From Lachnoclostridium sp. UBA933 (GTDB lineage Bacteria > Bacillota > Clostridia > Lachnospirales > Lachnospiraceae), in contig DBDL01000053.1 of NCBI GenBank assembly GCA_002293545.1, positions 7,706 through 18,356 on the forward strand: a stretch of 10,651 nt of DNA, given 5' to 3'. The notes beneath the pieces were generated by a model. It was given only the letters and a program-made list of their open reading frames with translations, ran no database searches and was not told the DNA's origin. The position numbers and the translations under genes were made by a program. Below, in pieces: positions 7,853 to 10,651 of this stretch; position 1 is the first letter of the stretch, and each line of letters starts with the position of its first letter.

Positions 7853-8320
7853 TCAATCCGCCAGTGAAATGCTCTGTACCATATCCTCTACTTCATCTAA
7901 ATAGTCACCGTCAGGAAACTGCGTATAGGTCACAACATATTTTACATTATTCTTCACAGCAATGCACTGATACACCTTATTTCCGCTAAAGGAATACGCA
8001 AATGAAAAAGCCGGTTCCCCGTCTATTGTAATATCTTTTTCTTCAATATCATTGATTCCCAATCCTACAAGCGCAGATTTCTCAGCATCCTTTTGTGCGG
8101 CGATATCCATATCTCCGGCGGACATTTCTAATACATTGATATTGGATTGACCGTCCGGTGCCATGGAAACAGGTGAACTATCCGTCCAATCGTCCGGAAT
8201 CGTCATAGACAGTCCATTCACAGTAAAGTTATTTTTTTCAGTGCGCACACATCCTATAAGCATAAACATAAATACAAATAAACCTGCCGCTAAAAATTTC
8301 TTTTTCATATTGTTCTTCAT
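7853..8320 (-). CDS. Small lipoprotein, PsbP/DcrB-like
   Basis: A 155-aa predicted lipoprotein. A basic start (MKNNMKKK) and hydrophobic stretch 9-22 end in the lipobox LIGC, with Cys24 as the lipidated residue, so the mature protein should sit on the outer face of the membrane. The mature part opens with NGLSMTIPDDWTDSS (35-49), a pattern seen in small PsbP/DcrB-like lipoproteins, then alternates strands and helices (ITIDGEPAFSFAYSF, CIAVKNNVKYVVTYTQF) and ends DYLDEVEDMVQSIS, like other such domains. No enzymatic motif is visible and the function is unknown. The ATG at 8320 is preceded by AGGAGG at 8 nt. An in-frame ATG four codons later is less well placed. It has its own near-consensus promoter. 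It lies between the xylosidase gene and pnp, and I see nothing tying its role to either. Confidence 0.85.
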   Translation of the reverse strand: MKNNMKKKFLAAGLFVFMFMLIGCVRTEKNNFTVNGLSMTIPDDWTDSSPVSMAPDGQSNINVLEMSAGDMDIAAQKDAEKSALVGLGINDIEEKDITIDGEPAFSFAYSFSGNKVYQCIAVKNNVKYVVTYTQFPDGDYLDEVEDMVQSISLAD

Positions 8321-8361
8321 AAATGTATCCTCCTGTTGGTTTTATATCGTTAATACTATCC

Positions 8362-8390
8362 ATCTTACATGACAACAAAATGATTGTCAA
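8362..8390 (-). promoter_or_regulatory. Near-consensus promoter of the lipoprotein gene, with inverted repeat
   Basis: On the minus strand, a perfect TTGACA (8385-8390) and TAAGAT (8362-8367) are separated by exactly 17 nt. The start would be near 8355, giving a leader of about 35 nt. An inverted repeat TGACAA-N8-TTGTCA (8370-8389) covers the -35 box and the spacer, a position suited to a repressor. No terminator is seen between the xylosidase stop (8432) and this promoter. Confidence 0.75.
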
Positions 8391-8431
8391 CTTTTATGAT
8401 TGCCAATACCGAAACGCTGTACTATGTATCA

Positions 8432-9937
8432 TCATAAGCAAAACCGTTCATTCCGGTATCCGCGGTCCGCGGTCGGAATCACTTTACAAAATTCAAAGTA
8501 TGTCACTTCATTTTCTGTCAACGCAAAATCAATACGGCTTGCGCCATTTTCTACAGAAATCCTTTTTGTCCGCAAAAACGGAACTGCCGCTTTCTTCAAC
8601 GTTTCCAACTGTTTGGCTGATGGAGATGCCGGCATCCCCATCCGGTGCCATACTTCACGCGGATTTGCATAATCTTCTGAAACGGTTTCGGTCAATAAAA
8701 GATACTCCCCGTCTTCCATACCGGTAAACGGACATTCTACCCTGATATCCTTTTCATCTGTTTTCGCAATCACCGGATTCCACAATATACCGCGGACTGC
8801 GAACCTGCTTTCTCTGTATATTACCCCGTATTCATATACATCCATCATTACCTGTCCTAATTTTTTATAAAACTCATATACGTGAAAGACCGGTTTGGGA
8901 ATCCCCCCGTTCGCAAGCAAACCAAATCCCCCGTGAAAAAGTGTAAACGGGATTCCATGTTCTTCAAATACATCACCAAATGTCCAATAAGAATACGAAG
9001 TGCTTGTCTTTCCCATCCATCCTATAAGTTTCGCAATATAAGCAGCATTTAACACGCTGTCATGCAGAGGGCACTTTTCCGTATATGAGGTATTGAATTC
9101 GGTAATATGCATTTCCATTCCCCGATATTCATTATAACTGTCAATTATGCTCCTGCTTGCATCCAACTCATGATAGATAAAATCATGCGGGCGTAATTCC
9201 TGATAAGCATAATGCCCGCTGTAATCCGGCTTTTCTGTTGCGTATGCATGACGGCTCACAAAGTCAATCGGCGAGTGATTTTTTAAACAAGCGTCCAAAA
9301 ATGCTTTCATCCATCTTTCATCGTCCACTCCGCAAATAGCGGGACCGCCCACACGCAACTCCTTGTCGACTTCCTTCACCGCAGCCGCTGTCTTATGATA
9401 CAACCTAAAATATTCTTCTTCATCCGCATCTTTCCAAAAAGCTTTCAAATTCGGCTCATTCCAAACTTCAAATAACCATGTCACCACTTCTTCTCTCCCG
9501 TAACGCCCGATCCAATGCCGGATTGCCGCCTGAACTAAGTCGGTCCACCTTTGATAGCTTTTCGGGGGAGTCACATTTCCTTTCCAATAAAACACCGTCT
9601 GTGTACCGGAAGCCAGTTTATCCGGCATAAAACCCAATTCTACAAACGGCTTAATCCCCATGGATAAGTAATCGTCAAAGACACGGTCGACATAGGTAAA
9701 ATTATATTCTATTCTTTTTTTACCGTCCTCTTCATATTCATTGTATATCCCCATATCATCATGAAACAAACCATGCCCCCGGATATAGGCAAACCCGATA
9801 TCCTTCTGTATCTTTGCCAACTGGTCATGGTATTCCTTATGCAGTGCCAAATTCATCCTGCCGGATCCTACACAGACAAGACTGTTGTTCATAAAAGAAC
9901 CCAGTTTATCTGTCATTTCGTATTGCGGTATATTCAT
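8432..9937 (-). CDS. xynB: Beta-xylosidase, glycoside hydrolase family 39, intracellular
   Basis: Predicted to release xylose from the non-reducing ends of xylo-oligosaccharides by a retaining mechanism. It closely resembles, from memory, the Thermoanaerobacterium GH39 xylosidase XynB along its whole length. With the start used here it is 501 aa, matching the roughly 500 aa of that enzyme. The acid/base is Glu161 in FEVWNEPN and the nucleophile Glu280 in HITEFNTSY (Glu160 and Glu277 in XynB). Other conserved blocks are YIRGHGL, FVELGFMPDKLASGTQTVFYWKGN (split by a few changes), VGGPAICG, DFVSRHAY and SYWTFGDVFEE. A (beta/alpha)8 barrel is followed by a beta-rich C-terminal part from about 385. 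No signal peptide, so it acts on imported oligosaccharides. The ATG at 9937 has GGAG 6 nt upstream; longer starts at 9949 (ATG) or 9982 (TTG) lack family support. No transporter or regulator gene is adjacent. Confidence 0.93.
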   Translation of the reverse strand: MNIPQYEMTDKLGSFMNNSLVCVGSGRMNLALHKEYHDQLAKIQKDIGFAYIRGHGLFHDDMGIYNEYEEDGKKRIEYNFTYVDRVFDDYLSMGIKPFVELGFMPDKLASGTQTVFYWKGNVTPPKSYQRWTDLVQAAIRHWIGRYGREEVVTWLFEVWNEPNLKAFWKDADEEEYFRLYHKTAAAVKEVDKELRVGGPAICGVDDERWMKAFLDACLKNHSPIDFVSRHAYATEKPDYSGHYAYQELRPHDFIYHELDASRSIIDSYNEYRGMEMHITEFNTSYTEKCPLHDSVLNAAYIAKLIGWMGKTSTSYSYWTFGDVFEEHGIPFTLFHGGFGLLANGGIPKPVFHVYEFYKKLGQVMMDVYEYGVIYRESRFAVRGILWNPVIAKTDEKDIRVECPFTGMEDGEYLLLTETVSEDYANPREVWHRMGMPASPSAKQLETLKKAAVPFLRTKRISVENGASRIDFALTENEVTYFEFCKVIPTADRGYRNERFCL

Positions 9938-9982
9938 AATCATCTCCATTCCTGCGCACGTTTTCTGCGCATCATTGCTCAA

Positions 9983-10015
9983 TATTTGTACTCCTGCACA
10001 AATCCATTATTTGTA
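9983..10015. promoter_or_regulatory. Repeated TATTTGTA / ACAAAT sites upstream of xynB
   Basis: TATTTGTA occurs at 9983-9990 and again at 10008-10015, 25 bp apart, with the complementary ACAAAT between them (9998-10003). ACAAAT and ATTTGT (9998-10003 and 10009-10014) also form an inverted repeat with a 5-nt centre. This lies between the rpsO terminator and the xylosidase start and could bind a sugar-responsive regulator. Nearby, TGCGCA occurs twice (9953-9958, 9966-9971) and can form a small hairpin in the leader. No clear -35/-10 pair for xynB could be picked out. Confidence 0.3.
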
Positions 10016-10046
10016 AATATTTTCGTGCATAAACATTTATATAAGT

Positions 10047-10082
10047 AAAAAAGACCGTTTCTCTTTTACAGAGAAAGCGGTC
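10047..10082 (-). terminator. Rho-independent terminator of rpsO
   Basis: Arms GACCGTTTCTC (10053-10063) and GAGAAAGCGGTC (10071-10082) pair as an 11-bp stem with one bulged base and a 7-nt loop. On the minus strand it is followed by six T (10047-10052). It starts a few bases after the rpsO stop codon, which separates rpsO transcription from xynB and from pnp. Confidence 0.9.
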
Positions 10083-10088
10083 CGTTTA

Positions 10089-10355
10089 TTATTTTCTAAG
10101 TCCAAGCCTTTTGATTAACTCACGATATCCTTCAATATTGGTTTTCATCATATAATCCAAAAGACCGCGTCTTGCACCTACCATTTTCAAAAGACCGCGT
10201 CTTGAATGATGATCTTTCTTATTTGCTTTTAAATGTTCGGTCAAGGTATTGATCCGTTCTGTTAAAAGTGCAATCTGCACTTCCGGCGAACCGGTATCAC
10301 TTGGTGTACGTCCAAAATCCCTGATGATTTCCTGTTTTTTTGCTGATGATGTCAT
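10089..10355 (-). CDS. rpsO: 30S ribosomal protein S15
   Basis: An 88-aa primary rRNA-binding protein of the small subunit, binding the 16S rRNA central-domain three-way junction. The length is typical for the family. Conserved blocks are [16 protein letters not shown] (20-35), the DHHSRRGLL rRNA-contact segment (48-56) and RRGLLDYM (62-69). The ATG is preceded by AGGAGG at 8 nt. It has its own promoter, a leader of about 84 nt with repeated motifs, and its own terminator, so it looks like a single-gene unit. An exact 17-nt sequence, CAAAAGACCGCGTCTTG, occurs twice inside it (10158-10174 and 10188-10204), encoding the two RRGLL motifs. Normally pnp would follow directly, but here xynB and a lipoprotein gene intervene. 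Confidence 0.98.
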   Translation of the reverse strand: MTSSAKKQEIIRDFGRTPSDTGSPEVQIALLTERINTLTEHLKANKKDHHSRRGLLKMVGARRGLLDYMMKTNIEGYRELIKRLGLRK

Positions 10356-10383
10356 TGATAAATCCTCCTATTGTTTAATCGCC

Positions 10384-10424
10384 GTATACTAAGTACCGGT
10401 CGGAGTGTCCAAATACTGAGTATC
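10384..10424 (-). promoter_or_regulatory. Structured rpsO leader with two copies of a near-palindromic motif
   Basis: On the minus strand the leader holds ATACTCAGTAT (10413-10423) and TACTTAGTAT (10386-10395). Each is nearly self-complementary, and the two can pair with each other over 10 positions with one mismatch, enclosing an 18-nt loop (TTTGGACACTCCGACCGG). S15 is known to repress its own translation by binding mRNA leader structures in several bacteria, so an S15-binding element is the natural guess. I cannot match it to a specific published S15 leader class. Confidence 0.5.
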
Positions 10425-10445
10425 CGTTCTCTTTATATCTTATGT

Positions 10446-10474
10446 ATCATAACACATCTTTCCCCGATTGTAAA
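10446..10474 (-). promoter_or_regulatory. Promoter of rpsO
   Basis: On the minus strand, TTTACA (10469-10474) and TATGAT (10446-10451) are separated by 17 nt, with TG one base upstream of the -10 (extended -10). Transcription would start near 10439. The rest of the gap up to 10603 shows no clear terminator for the gene upstream and no other feature I can support. Confidence 0.75.
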
Positions 10475-10603
10475 CCCTCTTATGATTAAATCAGAAACTG
10501 CTGACATTAAGCGTTACACGGATATGGAACATATCATTTATGAACCTCATGAAACGCCACATCATCAACTTTCTATATGATAGGCGGATGGTTTTTGTTG
10601 TCA

Positions 10604-10651
10604 TCATTTTTGATACTCAACAATCACTATTTCATTATTGTCCGGGTCTTT
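10604..10651 (-). CDS. C-terminal end of a probable VOC/glyoxalase-fold protein (cut by window edge)
   Basis: Only the last 15 codons are present, reading KDPDNNEIVIVEYQK and ending in two consecutive TGA stops (10604-10606 and 10601-10603). The pattern DPDxNxIxxVE is typical of the last strand of vicinal-oxygen-chelate (glyoxalase/bleomycin resistance) proteins, where the final Glu is often a metal ligand. With so few residues this is a suggestion only; the substrate cannot be guessed. Confidence 0.5.
   Translation of the reverse strand, partial: KDPDNNEIVIVEYQK

Noticed and set aside
9938..9982. TTG start that would lengthen the xylosidase by 15 residues
   Set aside because: The ATG at 9937 has a GGAG at good spacing and gives the length of the known GH39 homologue.
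10158..10204. Direct repeats considered as the beginning of a CRISPR-like array
   Set aside because: Only two copies, lying within the coding sequence of rpsO and explained by the repeated RRGLL motif.
10482..10580. A 32-codon plus-strand frame beginning MIKSETADIKRYTD
   Set aside because: No ribosome binding site, and its start lies beside the rpsO promoter on the opposite strand. Not enough to call a gene.

Overview
The window reads as a piece of chromosome from a low-to-moderate GC anaerobic Firmicute, most likely a member of the Lachnospiraceae (Clostridia). The pointers are strong AGGAGG-type ribosome binding sites, a DUF5688 protein (a family I associate with Lachnospiraceae and relatives), a Lachnospiraceae-style NAD-dependent DNA ligase, a clostridial-type glutamate dehydrogenase and an intracellular GH39 beta-xylosidase. 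The assignment is inferred from remembered family resemblance, not from a database search. Every supported gene lies on the minus strand, so transcription runs from high to low coordinates; no credible plus-strand gene was found.

In transcription order: the last 15 codons of a probable VOC/glyoxalase-fold protein (10604-10651); rpsO for ribosomal protein S15, with a clear promoter, a structured leader and its own terminator; a GH39 beta-xylosidase gene (xynB-like); a small lipoprotein gene with a near-consensus promoter; pnp (polynucleotide phosphorylase), with an extended -10 promoter and a striking palindrome just upstream of its ribosome binding site; tepA (ClpP-fold serine protease); gdhA (glutamate dehydrogenase), closed by a strong terminator; a DUF5688 gene; an unrecognised membrane-anchored protein with a Pro/Ala-rich tail; rluF (23S rRNA pseudouridine synthase); and the first 160 codons of an NAD-dependent DNA ligase gene that leaves the window at position 1.

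Likely transcription units are rpsO alone; xynB; the lipoprotein gene (which may read on toward pnp); pnp-tepA-gdhA; the DUF5688 gene; and membrane protein-rluF-ligA. Most content is housekeeping: RNA turnover (PNPase), translation (S15, RluF), DNA joining (LigA) and ammonia assimilation (GdhA). Accessory content consists of the xylosidase and lipoprotein genes, which sit between rpsO and pnp where these two are usually adjacent.

I found no RNA gene, CRISPR array, complete insertion sequence or evidently new multi-gene system. The points most worth a second look are small: the palindrome in the pnp leader, the rpsO leader repeats, the split rpsO/pnp pair, two competing hairpins after the DUF5688 gene, and a short structured, possibly mobile-element-derived segment in front of rluF. 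No gene-free stretch exceeds about 250 bases.
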